Source: Acidimicrobiia bacterium (GTDB taxonomy: Bacteria; Actinomycetota; Acidimicrobiia; Spongiisociales; ZC4RG35). Taken from it: a stretch of DNA of 40,741 nucleotides. Below are positions 18,971-28,432 of this stretch, one piece after another. The notes under the pieces are model-generated. The model worked only from the letters and a program-made list of their open reading frames with translations. It was not told where the DNA came from and made no database searches. The DNA is taken from contig JAICRU010000022.1 of the NCBI GenBank assembly GCA_025937235.1, forward strand, positions 1-40,741, written 5' to 3'. Both the position numbers and the translations under genes were made by a program. Positions within the stretch are counted from its first letter, which is position 1. Each line of letters opens with the position of its first letter.

Positions 18971-20071
18971 AAACGGCGGCTGTCAGTCGATCGGCGTGGT
19001 CGGCGTCTAGTCGGCGGCGGAACGCCTCGCCCTGGGCGACGAAGTCTTTGCGTCCGGCCTTGAACACGACCCGGGCCACCGACCGGAGCAGGGCAGGGCC
19101 GGTGATCCCCCCCGCCTTGATGGTGAGCAAGGTGCCCGACCCTGCCGGGTCCAATTCGGTCACGCTGAGCACCTGAAGCCGGCCGCCGAAGTTGGGGAGA
19201 CGGTCCCTGGTCACGATCCGGTGAAACGGCTCCACTCCAGGATCACCTGTGACACCACCTTGTCCCCGTGGTAGCACTGCATCGTCGACCCTTCCATGGT
19301 CCGACCGTGCTGCTGGTCGACGACCTCCACCCGGTCGGCGCCGAGGAGAATGTTGGTGAATCTCCGATCACTGAGATAGTCCCAGACCATCTCCGGGGAC
19401 ATGGAAAGGGAGATCGAGTACTCGACGTCTACGTCTCCCTGCTCGAGAACCACCACCGGGTCGTCGCGCTGTGCCGCCCATACCGGATGCAGGTCCTGTA
19501 CCCATACCGTCACCGGGCCGACATCCCCGTAGTCGAGGTCGACCCTGGTCATGGTCTCTGCGAGTTCCTCGCCGAGTTGGCCCAGGGCGGCCTCCGTGTA
19601 GGCCGCGTAAGCCCGGATCCCAGTGTCGTTGCTGATGGTGTTCTTGAGCAGCCGATGGGTGAGGACCACATCGTTGCCGAACAGCTCCTCCCGCTCGCCG
19701 ACTTTCTGTATGGCGAACGTGCCGTGGTGGAGGAACAGCTTCAGGTCGAGGGCGGACACATTGGCGCAGGCATTGCACTGACAGGTGTTGTTCAGGACCA
19801 TGAGCTCGATGGCGCGGCGAAATGCGACGTAAGTGGCCTCGATGATCTCGACCAGGGTCTGCCCGGTGAGGATCCCGGAGCCGGGGGTGTAGGAGAGGAC
19901 GGCGTCACCCTCCAGTTTGGAGATCACCAACGGAGGCCGGGTCCGGTCGATGAGCACCTCGAGCAATGAGGTGAGCGTCTCCCGGGCATGGTCCAGCTCC
20001 GACTCGTTCAGAAACGTGGAGTAACCGCTGATATCGGCGACCAGCAGATAGCCGGTGATCGAGTCATGCAT
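18969..20071 (-). pseudogene. DUF2652-like cyclase-fold + SRPBCC protein split by an apparent frameshift
   Basis: ORF 19211..20071 (MHDSITGYLLVADISGYSTFLNESE...QVILEWS|RFTGS*) continues as ...PFHRIVTRDRLPNFGGRLQVLSVTELDPAG... in another frame (18969..19277). One added C in AGCCG would restore EWSPFHRIV. Confidence 0.7.
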
Positions 20072-20280
20072 CCGTCAGGAGCCTTCGACTTGGACCAGAT
20101 CGCCGTCCTCACTGCCCTCGATCGTCGACGGGCGTCGCGCCTCTGATGTGTCGACCGACTCGGATGGGCAGGCGGTCGGAGCGAGACCGATCGCCACCAT
20201 CCGGGTGAAACGCGAGGAGATGGCGCAGCGCATCGCAGCGGAAGCTAGCGACCGCCGGACGCCGACGCAGCTGTCGACGC

Positions 20281-21126
20281 CTACGTCTTCAGCGGAACCA
20301 CCTCGGTGGCTCCGCCGTGACGGCGAAGCATCGTCTTCCGGTTGAGGACCACGATCACGATTGCGATCAGGGCGAAAAGGTAGTTCTCCCAGGGCTGGGC
20401 ATCGGGCCACGCTGGGCCATTCATCTGGAAATGGAAGATCATCGCCATGAGGATGCTGCCCCCTGCTGCGTTGAACAGGGGTGTGATGATCACGGAGAGG
20501 GCGAGGACCCCAACCAGGTATGGCCCGAAATCCCAGGCGCTCTGCGGGGTCCCGGAGAGCAGGAATGCCGGGGCATGCCAAACCGCCCAGAAGCCGCCGA
20601 GGACCAGACCGGCCCAGAGAGGTGCAAAGCGTGTTTGCAGCAAGGGGAGGGCCACGCCACGCCAGCCGAATTCTTCGACGGGCCCGATGAACAGGGCAAG
20701 GGCCATGGCGGGCCATACCGCGTACCAGGGTGAGAAGGGGAAATCGCCGGCAACACCGTTGATCGAGGCTCCGACGTACTTCACCGCAGGGATGCCCAAC
20801 AGCAGGAAGACCCACCAGGCTGCGGGCGCCCTCCACAAACGCAGTCGTCCCAGGAAGTCGATCACCCCATGGCGCCCATAGTGGCGCCACACCAACGCGA
20901 TTCCGGCGATGGCGGGTGACCAGACCAACAGGATGAAGACCGGGTTGGTCCCGCTCACCTCCCCGAACACGGCTTCGATCTGCTCGGTGAAGATGAAGAG
21001 CAGCGCCCCCAGACCCCAGCCCAGCCCGAAGGTGAGGGCCATGAACCACCACACGGTGCTGATGCCCATCCCCGTTGGGCGCTCCTCCGTGGGGGTGACC
21101 CGGTCGGGTGCTTCTGTGGGCATCAT
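20281..21126 (-). CDS. CPBP family intramembrane metalloprotease
   Basis: GPVEEFGWRGVALPLLQ (EExxxR), GGFWAVWHAPAF (FxxxH), MAMIFHFQMN. Confidence 0.85.
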   Translation of the reverse strand: MMPTEAPDRVTPTEERPTGMGISTVWWFMALTFGLGWGLGALLFIFTEQIEAVFGEVSGTNPVFILLVWSPAIAGIALVWRHYGRHGVIDFLGRLRLWRAPAAWWVFLLLGIPAVKYVGASINGVAGDFPFSPWYAVWPAMALALFIGPVEEFGWRGVALPLLQTRFAPLWAGLVLGGFWAVWHAPAFLLSGTPQSAWDFGPYLVGVLALSVIITPLFNAAGGSILMAMIFHFQMNGPAWPDAQPWENYLFALIAIVIVVLNRKTMLRRHGGATEVVPLKT

Positions 21127-21336
21127 CTCGCGGAGTCCTCGAGGCCGAGAGGATGGGTGGAACCAGTTATGACTGCGGCAAGCATCACGTTCTCCTTCGA
21201 CGGCTCTCCGCCCAGCTTGTGGGGCTCGCCGGTCCCCAGATAGGGCCCTTTGGCGGTGTTGTCTGGCCAGACGTCCCGAGCGCCCTGGCGTGATGGGCAG
21301 GAGGCACTCTTCGAAGAAGGAACAGCTCATGGTCGC

Positions 21337-22542
21337 TCAGACGGTCTCGGCCCAACCGGGGACGCGCTTGAACCAGACCACGATTCCGACGGCAGCGGGG
21401 GCGAGGAGGAGCAGCACCTGAGCACCGAGGGTTCCCTTCGCGCCCCAGTCGGTCAGCCCGATGCCCAGGGCCAGGGCAGCGCTGATCATGATGGCGATGT
21501 CGGCGCTCCGGTATAGCTCCGGGTTCTCCCGTCGCACCTCCAGGGTGAGGGTGAGCAGCGCCACCGAGACCATCGCCACGGCCAGAGCCCCCACGAGGAG
21601 CCAGCGAACTTCGTCCGGAATGGGCTCGGAGGCGTGCTCCACGGTGTTCAGCACCCCGGCCCCACCCGCGGCTATGGCCACGACGAGCGGGAAATGGAGA
21701 TACGACCAGAGCTGGGTCTTGCGTGAGATCGGCTCCCGGTGTGAGACCAGGTCGAAGTACATCCACCAAAGGCCGATGGCTATGAGTACCCCGAACAATC
21801 CGATGATCAACTCGTCGGTATCGAGGGGGGTCAGGTCGGCCATCCCGGTCACCGCAGCGACGATCACCTCGCCCAGCACGATGATCACGAACAACCCGAA
21901 ACGCTCTACGAGGGACGGGGTGGTAGCGATGACGGCATCTCCACTCTGGCTGGCCGGCGGCGTCCAGCGGTAGAAGGCGATCGCTTGGCCGGCGATGGCG
22001 ATGAGGAGAGCGCCCGCCCAGAGCCAGTAACGGAGCGGCGGTTCGACCCACACGCTGGAGACGAAGACCAGGGCCGATAACAGGTATGCCGCCGAGTAGG
22101 GGTGGGAGGCGGGTCGGTGGTCGGGGTCGTGCAGACCCGTGCGGAACCAGATGATCACCAGGATCAGGAGGTTGGCGGCATAGGCGATGGCGAACCCAAC
22201 TGATCCTTCCCCCGGGACATCGCCCACGTAGACCCCCATCACCGCCACCGCCAGCATCTGGGCGAAGGTGAACACCCGAACGCTGACGTCGTCGGTCCCA
22301 TGGAGGTCGTAGTAGAGGGTCCCGTTCACCCATGAGGACCAAACCGCGTAGAAGAGGAACACAAACCAACCGACACCTGCCCAGTCCGGGTGCTCGGCGA
22401 GTCGATGGGCCAGTTGGGCCACGATCACTACGAACACCAGGTCGAAGAAAAGCTCGAGGAAACTGACGTGGCGTTCCCGGGTCCGGTCGGCGAAGCGGGC
22501 CGGGGGCTGCCAGATACGTCGGAACAGCGATGTGGTCACCAC
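21337..22542 (-). CDS. low temperature requirement protein A (LtrA) family membrane protein
   Basis: VSFLELFFDLVFVVIVAQLAHRL, VERFGLFVIIVLGEVIVA, LWWMYFDLVS. Confidence 0.88.
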   Translation of the reverse strand: MVTTSLFRRIWQPPARFADRTRERHVSFLELFFDLVFVVIVAQLAHRLAEHPDWAGVGWFVFLFYAVWSSWVNGTLYYDLHGTDDVSVRVFTFAQMLAVAVMGVYVGDVPGEGSVGFAIAYAANLLILVIIWFRTGLHDPDHRPASHPYSAAYLLSALVFVSSVWVEPPLRYWLWAGALLIAIAGQAIAFYRWTPPASQSGDAVIATTPSLVERFGLFVIIVLGEVIVAAVTGMADLTPLDTDELIIGLFGVLIAIGLWWMYFDLVSHREPISRKTQLWSYLHFPLVVAIAAGGAGVLNTVEHASEPIPDEVRWLLVGALAVAMVSVALLTLTLEVRRENPELYRSADIAIMISAALALGIGLTDWGAKGTLGAQVLLLLAPAAVGIVVWFKRVPGWAETV

Positions 22543-22702
22543 TCGAAGTTACCGCCCTTCCCCTTTGGGACGCCTGCTTCCAATCGGCCTCCGTAGCGCC
22601 GCGGAAGCCCGACTGTTCGGGACCTTGTCCCCTATGCCCCGGGCTTGGCGGGGGCGGAATATCGGGTCTGTTGGACCGATCTGTCGAGAAGGAGATCCTC
22701 AA

Positions 22703-23602
22703 ATGAGCGCTCCAACCAGGGATGTGTCCCGGCTGTCTTCATCGGTGATGGATCGGGTCGGTCTCCCCGGGCATGTGTACCGGCTGTCCCTCGCCCTGGC
22801 CGGCGTCGGGGGTCTTTCCGCGGCCCTGACCTTCTTCGTCCCCGACGTCCTCCTGGGACCGGAGGTGAGCAACGGGAATGCCAGGGGGACCGCCCTGGTC
22901 ATGCTCTTTTTGGCCACACCGGCTCTTCTGGCCGCGATGTGGTTTCAGCGCCGCGGTTCATGGCGAGCCCGTTACTGGTGGTTGGGATCGGTCTTCTATC
23001 ACGCCTACAACGCCTTTCTCCTCCTGTTCCTCACCCCGTTCAACACCCTGTTCCTCCTCTATGTGGCCACCGAGTCGCTTGCTCTCTTCTCGGCCTTTGC
23101 CCTGGTCATCAAAGGAGGTGAGTTCCCGTCAGAGGAGACGACGAAGCGGGTCCCGGTCCGTGGCCTGTCGATCCTGATCTGGGCGATCGTGGTTTTGAAT
23201 GCGTTGGCCTGGCTGCAGGTGGTGGTCCCGGCCCTGCTCGGCGATGACCCCGGGTCGTTCCTCGACGGGCTCGGGGTGGCCACCAATGCCATCTATGTGC
23301 AAGATCTGGTCGTGTGGCTGCCGCTGATGGCCACCGCCGCCTGGTGGATGTGGCACCGGAGACCCCTGGGGATCTTCCTCACCGGTTCTTGGCTGGCTTT
23401 CGGATTCATGGAGAGCATCAGCATCGCCGTCGACCAGTGGTTCGGGCATCAGGCCGACCCGCTGTCACCACACGCCTCGACGGAGGTCGTCCCTTTGATG
23501 ATCGCCCTCGCCGTCATCAATGTCGTCGGTCTGTACTTCTACCTTCGTGCTCCGGGCGGACCGGCCATCCCGGACCCATCGGCTCAAAGGAGGGCTGAAT
23601 GA
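22703..23602 (+). CDS. hypothetical multi-pass membrane protein
   Basis: ATG at 22703 preceded by GAAGGAG; 299 aa with about 7 hydrophobic segments. Confidence 0.7.
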   Translation: MSAPTRDVSRLSSSVMDRVGLPGHVYRLSLALAGVGGLSAALTFFVPDVLLGPEVSNGNARGTALVMLFLATPALLAAMWFQRRGSWRARYWWLGSVFYHAYNAFLLLFLTPFNTLFLLYVATESLALFSAFALVIKGGEFPSEETTKRVPVRGLSILIWAIVVLNALAWLQVVVPALLGDDPGSFLDGLGVATNAIYVQDLVVWLPLMATAAWWMWHRRPLGIFLTGSWLAFGFMESISIAVDQWFGHQADPLSPHASTEVVPLMIALAVINVVGLYFYLRAPGGPAIPDPSAQRRAE

Positions 23603-24114
23603 CGATCACAGAACTCGCAGACACGATCCCGCGTCCGATCATTCCCGGTGCGGAGATGGAGGAGCTGAGACGTTTTCATCGTGATGGAACCTGGAACGGG
23701 AGGATCCACCCCGGCGGGATGGGCCCGGGGACCCCGGCCCAGCTGGCTCGGGGCGTGGCGAGACATCATTGGATCCAGGACGGCCGATGGGTGGTCGGGG
23801 ACTACGAGCAGGATCAGATGCTCGAAGACGGGACGTTCGTTCTGAACTGGCAGTTGCACTGGGTCTGCGGCTGGAACCCGCGGGCCGGGGAGTACATGGC
23901 GACCATCGCCGACAACTACGGCAGTGTTGCCCTGCTCCGGGGCCGGATCGTCGGAGATCAAATGGTGTTCGAGTCCACCGGTGAGCAGCCACCGTTCCTG
24001 AAGTTCACCTGGGAGCTGAGCTCACGAGGAAGCATCCTGTGGCGCAACGAGATGTCCCTCGACGGCTCCGCTTGGATGCTGGTCGAGGACTACGAGATCG
24101 AGCCCGAGGCATGA
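23599..24114 (+). CDS. DUF1579-like protein
   Basis: ATGA overlap with previous gene; GTWNGRIHPGGMGPG...RHHWIQDGRWVVGDYE...; beta-rich 171 aa. Confidence 0.6.
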   Translation: MTITELADTIPRPIIPGAEMEELRRFHRDGTWNGRIHPGGMGPGTPAQLARGVARHHWIQDGRWVVGDYEQDQMLEDGTFVLNWQLHWVCGWNPRAGEYMATIADNYGSVALLRGRIVGDQMVFESTGEQPPFLKFTWELSSRGSILWRNEMSLDGSAWMLVEDYEIEPEA

Positions 24115-24842
24115 CAGCCAGGAACAAGAGGCTGCGGCCCGGGATGACGGTCTTCCTGCTCACGCTCGTCTTCGTTGTCTCGGCCGGCTGCAGCGCGGTC
24201 CTCGGTGAGCGGGGCAACGGCGACGTCACCTCCGAGGAACGGGAGGTGGGCGAGTTCACCGGAGTCGAACTCGATGGGGAGGGAAATGTCGAAATCGAGG
24301 TCGGGGCTTCTCCGTCGCTCGTCATCGAGGCCGAGGACAACCTCTTGCCGCTGCTCACCTCGGAGGTGAGCAGCGGGGTGCTGGTCCTGGGCACGACCGA
24401 GAACATCGACCCAACCAGAGACATCGTCTACCACGTGACCATGAGCGGCACAGACAACCTTCAGGTCAGCGGCAGCGGCCGGATCGATGCGCCGAGCGTC
24501 ACCGGCGAGACCGCTGCCATAGGCGTCAGCGGGTCGGGTTCGGTGAATGTCGACGATGTCGCCGTGACTGATCTGGAGGTCGATGTCAGTGGCTCTGGGT
24601 CGGTCGAGGTGGGAGGCGGGGCCGAGACCCTGGTGGTTTCAATCTCCGGCTCGGGCTCTCTCGACGCCGAGTCGCTCACGGTGGCCACGGCCGACGTCAC
24701 CATCCCCGGCTCGGGCAACGTCGTTGTCGGTGTCGACGATCATCTCGAGGTCGATATCAGTGGCTCTGGGTCGGTCGAGTACCTGGGCTCGCCGCAAGTC
24801 GAGTCGGACATCTCCGGATCGGGGAGTGTCGACCCGCGCTAA
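24111..24842 (+). CDS. head-GIN domain (DUF2807) lipoprotein
   Basis: Lipobox VVSAGC; repeated ISGSGSV units (VSGSGRI, VSGSGSV, ISGSGSL, IPGSGNV, ISGSGSV). Confidence 0.85.
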   Translation: MTARNKRLRPGMTVFLLTLVFVVSAGCSAVLGERGNGDVTSEEREVGEFTGVELDGEGNVEIEVGASPSLVIEAEDNLLPLLTSEVSSGVLVLGTTENIDPTRDIVYHVTMSGTDNLQVSGSGRIDAPSVTGETAAIGVSGSGSVNVDDVAVTDLEVDVSGSGSVEVGGGAETLVVSISGSGSLDAESLTVATADVTIPGSGNVVVGVDDHLEVDISGSGSVEYLGSPQVESDISGSGSVDPR

Positions 24843-24923
24843 GGGTGGAGGCGATTCATCAACGCCGCATCAGAGATGGGAGGAGCCTGATTCAGTGCGG
24901 ACGTGGTCCTTCGGACGCGAGCC

Positions 24924-26303
24924 TCATTCGATGGTGAAGTCGAAGGCGTCGGTGCCGCCATACGGGGTGGACCAATTGAGCCGATAGCTGCCCGTCCCCG
25001 GAGCATCCACCAGGAAACAGAACGGGACTTGGGTGGCCGACTCGTTGGCGCCATAGAGCGTGTAGGACCCCACCGACGCCGACTGATTCCCATTGGGCTG
25101 GGTCAGGCTGACCGAATCGGCCGCGCCCCCGCTACTGGGCACAGACGCATTTGCACCCAGGGTCCCGGTGAGCATCACTGTGAAGCGGTCGTCGCTCACC
25201 GGGCCGAAGACGGTCATTCCTCTCAACGCGGCGCCACCGTCGCTGGCCTTGACACAGGCCCACGGCACGAGGTCGATGTCGGTGATGTCGAAGTACATTC
25301 CGTCCGCCTCCACCCGCCCCGTGGTGTCCAAATGGATCGGCACGGGCCCGGTTCCGGTGCCGTCGACCTTCATCGGAAGGGTCCAACGTTGTTCCGTCGG
25401 TCGGCCGAAGACAAAGGTCGCGGAGGAGAGATCGGACCCCGCTGGGGTGCAGCAGTAGGTCATCTCGAGACTGGCCGTGCCCAGTCCCGGCACCTCGCCG
25501 GAGTCCCTCCATGCCGTCAAGACGCGGTCGTCGGCGAGCTGGATCGACATGCTGGGATAGAGCTCGAACCAGGTTCGGGTCTCGGTCTGCCTGACATCGA
25601 CCTGGTAGTCGACGATCACCTCCTCGGAGGCGGGGTCGTAGGCCGCCTCATGCGGTGAGAACTCGACCCCAGCCAGCCAGGCCGAGCCCCCGAGCAGGTG
25701 AAGGGTGGTGGGGGCGAGGGTCTGCTGGGGCGTGGCTCTGGTGGTTGGCTCCGTCGGTCCCTCAGACGGGCCCGCTCCATCGAATTGGCTGAGGCCGATC
25801 GCGGCCAAACCGGATGCGGCGATTAAGAAGAGGGCCGGCTTGAGGAACCGTCGTCGGGTGGGTTGGCGACGAGCTGGCTCCCAAACGGGCACCGGCGCTT
25901 CGTTCGTAATGGCGGCCGGCCCGCCAAGATCCTCGAGCAGCTCGGTGAGTGTCGACTCATAGGGGCGGCCCTCGAACCTCAATTCCTGGACCCCGGAGAG
26001 GAGATATTGGAACTCGGCAGGAATCTCGCTCGGCTCGATGACGATGGGGAGAATCGGTTTGCCGTGGTCATCGGCGACGGATATCTCCCTGGCGACGTTC
26101 TGCGATTGCATCGAGTTGGGAGAGACGAGTAGGAGCACCCGATCGGCCTTGGCGATGCCCATGGCGATCGAAGCGCGCCACTGCTCTCCACCACGGATGT
26201 CGTCGGTGTCAATCCAGACGTGGTGCCCGGAAGCCTCGAGGTCGGTGCGCAGCCGTTCCCCAATGGCGCTGTCGCGGCGGGAATAGCTGAGGAAGAGCTC
26301 CAC
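24924..26303 (-). CDS. membrane-anchored TIR-domain protein with extracytoplasmic C-terminal domain
   Basis: N-terminal TIR MELFLSYSRRDSAIGERLRTDLEASGHHVWIDTDDIRGGEQWRASIAMGIAKADRVLLLVSPNS; TM FLKPALFLIAASGLAAIGL; about 270-aa C-terminal region. Confidence 0.85.
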   Translation of the reverse strand: MELFLSYSRRDSAIGERLRTDLEASGHHVWIDTDDIRGGEQWRASIAMGIAKADRVLLLVSPNSMQSQNVAREISVADDHGKPILPIVIEPSEIPAEFQYLLSGVQELRFEGRPYESTLTELLEDLGGPAAITNEAPVPVWEPARRQPTRRRFLKPALFLIAASGLAAIGLSQFDGAGPSEGPTEPTTRATPQQTLAPTTLHLLGGSAWLAGVEFSPHEAAYDPASEEVIVDYQVDVRQTETRTWFELYPSMSIQLADDRVLTAWRDSGEVPGLGTASLEMTYCCTPAGSDLSSATFVFGRPTEQRWTLPMKVDGTGTGPVPIHLDTTGRVEADGMYFDITDIDLVPWACVKASDGGAALRGMTVFGPVSDDRFTVMLTGTLGANASVPSSGGAADSVSLTQPNGNQSASVGSYTLYGANESATQVPFCFLVDAPGTGSYRLNWSTPYGGTDAFDFTIE

Positions 26304-26430
26304 GTGGTCCCCTGGGTTGGCCGATCGCCTGGCGCTGACAATCTACGCGCAGAAGCGCTAACGCTGGACCGTCGATCTCTTCTAGGCAGTTTGTCCCTGT
26401 CTCGTTTCGGAACGGGCGCGGTGGCGCCAT

Positions 26431-26630
26431 GCAGGACACCGCGGTGGTGCGATGATCGCCGAGGGAGGGTCGTTGTCCTTTCACAGGCAGGGGTTCGCCG
26501 ACATCGAGGCAGACAGCCCGATCACCCAGGACACGGTGTTTTGCCTCGGCTCGATCACCAAGACCCTGACCGGTGTCGCCGTGATGCAGCTCTGGGAGGA
26601 AGGCTCGATCGACCTAGCCTGGCGTGGAGC
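26431..26630 (+). pseudogene. truncated serine hydrolase / class C beta-lactamase-like remnant
   Basis: MIAEGGSLSFHRQGFADIEADSPITQDTVFCLGSITKTLTGVAVMQLWEEGSIDL carries SITK (SxxK) motif, then similarity stops; no catalytic Tyr or KTG part follows. Confidence 0.6.
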
Positions 26631-26643
26631 ATTCGGATTGAGT

Positions 26644-26673
26644 GGCTCGCGCCGACCATTGCCGGCGCGAGCC
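26644..26673 (-). terminator. GC-rich hairpin downstream of OsmC gene
   Basis: Perfect 11-bp stem GGCTCGCGCCG / CGGCGCGAGCC with 8-nt loop, 8 nt past the minus-strand stop; no U-tract. Confidence 0.5.
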
Positions 26674-26681
26674 GCCATGTT

Positions 26682-27200
26682 TCATGCCAAGGCGATATTG
26701 ACCGGGATAGGTCGCTGCAGGGTGTGGCCCACCGGTGACGTGGACACGACCTTGCGGTGCAGCTCCTCGATCTGATCGGCCGGGGCGTCGGACTCGATCG
26801 ACACTCTGACGTCGATCGTCTCGAACCCGGCATTGGCGTCGGCCAGACCGAGGAAGGTGTGCAGGTCGAGGTCGCCTTCGAGCTGTATCTGGAGCCCGGT
26901 CAGCTCGACTCCTGACGCGGAGGCGTTGGCCGCATAACCGACCGCCAGGCAGTTGCCCAGCGCCGCGAGCAGTTGCTCCACGGGGTTGGGCGCCGTGTCG
27001 TCGCCGCCGAGGCTCACAGGCTCGTCGGAAGGCAGCGGTTCGAAGCCGCGGATCTTCGCTTCCGACTGGAAGCCGCGCTTCCAATCGACCGTTGCCCGCC
27101 ACACCGTGTCGGCCGTGGTCGGCTCGTTTCGGATCGCTTCGATCAGGCCGCCCACCGCGGCCAGGTTCACGTCATTGAGGGTCGTCGCTTCCGTGGTCAT
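26682..27200 (-). CDS. OsmC family protein
   Basis: NPVEQLLAALGNCLAVGYAANASASGVELTGLQIQLEGD and HRKVVSTSPVGHTLQRPI. Confidence 0.83.
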   Translation of the reverse strand: MTTEATTLNDVNLAAVGGLIEAIRNEPTTADTVWRATVDWKRGFQSEAKIRGFEPLPSDEPVSLGGDDTAPNPVEQLLAALGNCLAVGYAANASASGVELTGLQIQLEGDLDLHTFLGLADANAGFETIDVRVSIESDAPADQIEELHRKVVSTSPVGHTLQRPIPVNIALA

Positions 27201-27316
27201 TTGCATCACTCCATTCATCGACTTCGCACATGTCGCAGGGCGGCCCGGGCCGTGACGGCCGCGGGCTGGGACAGATGCATCGATGGGCGAGGAGAGGGGT
27301 CATGGGTCCTGCAATG

Positions 27317-27344
27317 AAAAGACCCGCATCCGATGATGCGGGTC
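27317..27344 (-). terminator. intrinsic terminator or attenuator upstream of OsmC gene
   Basis: Perfect 10-bp stem GACCCGCATC-cgat-GATGCGGGTC; on the minus strand it is followed by TTTT. Confidence 0.6.
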
Positions 27345-27508
27345 GACGGCTACGTGGGGTTGTTGTTCGGGCTAGCTCGCGTCGGGTCCGCACCATGTGG
27401 CACATGAGGCACAGATCGCGGCGGCAGGCATCGCCTTCATTGCAGGTGAAAGTAGAGCAGATGCGACTGGGCGTCAACCTCGGCCTGCCGGCCGGCCGTC
27501 CCGTCTTC

Positions 27509-28432
27509 TCAGGTCGATCTCACCGACTTCAGCAGAGAATTGAGGTCAGCGACCGGGCCGAGGTGGGCCAGCTTGTCTGGGTTGACCACCCCTTGGATGC
27601 CAGTGATCTGATCGCCGACGATGTCGAGAGCCATGACCCCGATCACATGCTGCCGACCGTCCACAAAGATGGCCCCGGCACCGCCGTTGACCTCCACGGG
27701 ACGCCAGGACACTCCGGGGAACGCGGTGAGCACCGGGATCGCCCTCGCCACGGCGGAGGCGACCCGGGCCCGTCCCCGCAACGTGCGGACTTGTGCCGGG
27801 ACCTTGCCGCCGCCGTCACCGGTCAGTTCCACGTCGTGTGTCAGCAGCCTCTCGAGTCCGGCGAGGTCGCCCGTTTCGGCGGCAGCGAAGAACAGTCGGG
27901 CCAGCTCGTCCCGCTGCTCTCGTGTCGTCTGGAAGCGGGGACGGCGTTCTGCGACGTGGCGCCGGGCGCGGCTGGCCAGCTGTCTCACCGTGTCCTCGCT
28001 CTTGCCCACGATTTTGGCCACCTCCGGATACCCGTAGTCGAAGACATCGTGAAGAACCAGCACGGCACGCTGCTCGGGCGAGAGACTTTCCAACAAGACC
28101 AGGACGGCCAGCGAGAGTGAGTCGGCGGTCTCGGCTTGCCACGAGGGGTCGGCGCGGGTGTCGGTGATGATGGGCTCGGGCAACCAATCACCGACGTAGC
28201 TCTCGCGGCGGGCGCGTGCCGTGTTGAGCTCGTTGATGGCGAGCCGGGTCGTCACCGTGGTGACGTAGGCGTGGGGTGAGCCGATCTCCTCTCCAGTGTC
28301 GAGCACCTGGTGCAATCGCAGCAGCGCTTCCTGCACGATGTCCTCGGCCTCGGAGACGGTGCCCAGCATCCGGTAGGCGATCGCAAACGAAACCGGCCGC
28401 AACTCGTCGAGGAGGTGCTCGTGATCGGTCAA
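27509..28432 (-). CDS. ECF41-type RNA polymerase sigma factor (SigJ-like) with C-terminal SnoaL-like domain
   Basis: sigma2 FAIAYRMLGTVSEAEDIVQEALLR; hallmark DWLPEP; sigma4 YGYPEVAKIVGKSEDTVRQLASRARRHV; C-terminal VVNPDKL. TTG start proposed, overlapping the epimerase TGA. Confidence 0.9.
   Translation of the reverse strand: MTDHEHLLDELRPVSFAIAYRMLGTVSEAEDIVQEALLRLHQVLDTGEEIGSPHAYVTTVTTRLAINELNTARARRESYVGDWLPEPIITDTRADPSWQAETADSLSLAVLVLLESLSPEQRAVLVLHDVFDYGYPEVAKIVGKSEDTVRQLASRARRHVAERRPRFQTTREQRDELARLFFAAAETGDLAGLERLLTHDVELTGDGGGKVPAQVRTLRGRARVASAVARAIPVLTAFPGVSWRPVEVNGGAGAIFVDGRQHVIGVMALDIVGDQITGIQGVVNPDKLAHLGPVADLNSLLKSVRST

Noticed and set aside
20075-20233. Small minus-strand ORF MRCAISSRFTRMVAIGLAPTACPSESVDTSEARRPSTIEGSEDGDLVQVEGS just upstream of the cyclase-like gene
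   Set aside because: Open frame of about 52 aa ending 3 nt before the next start, but no clear RBS or family; cannot separate from chance.
21185-22702. 505-aa minus-strand ORF
   Set aside because: Arg/Pro/Gly-rich alternative frame of the LtrA gene; the LtrA frame has the recognisable motifs.
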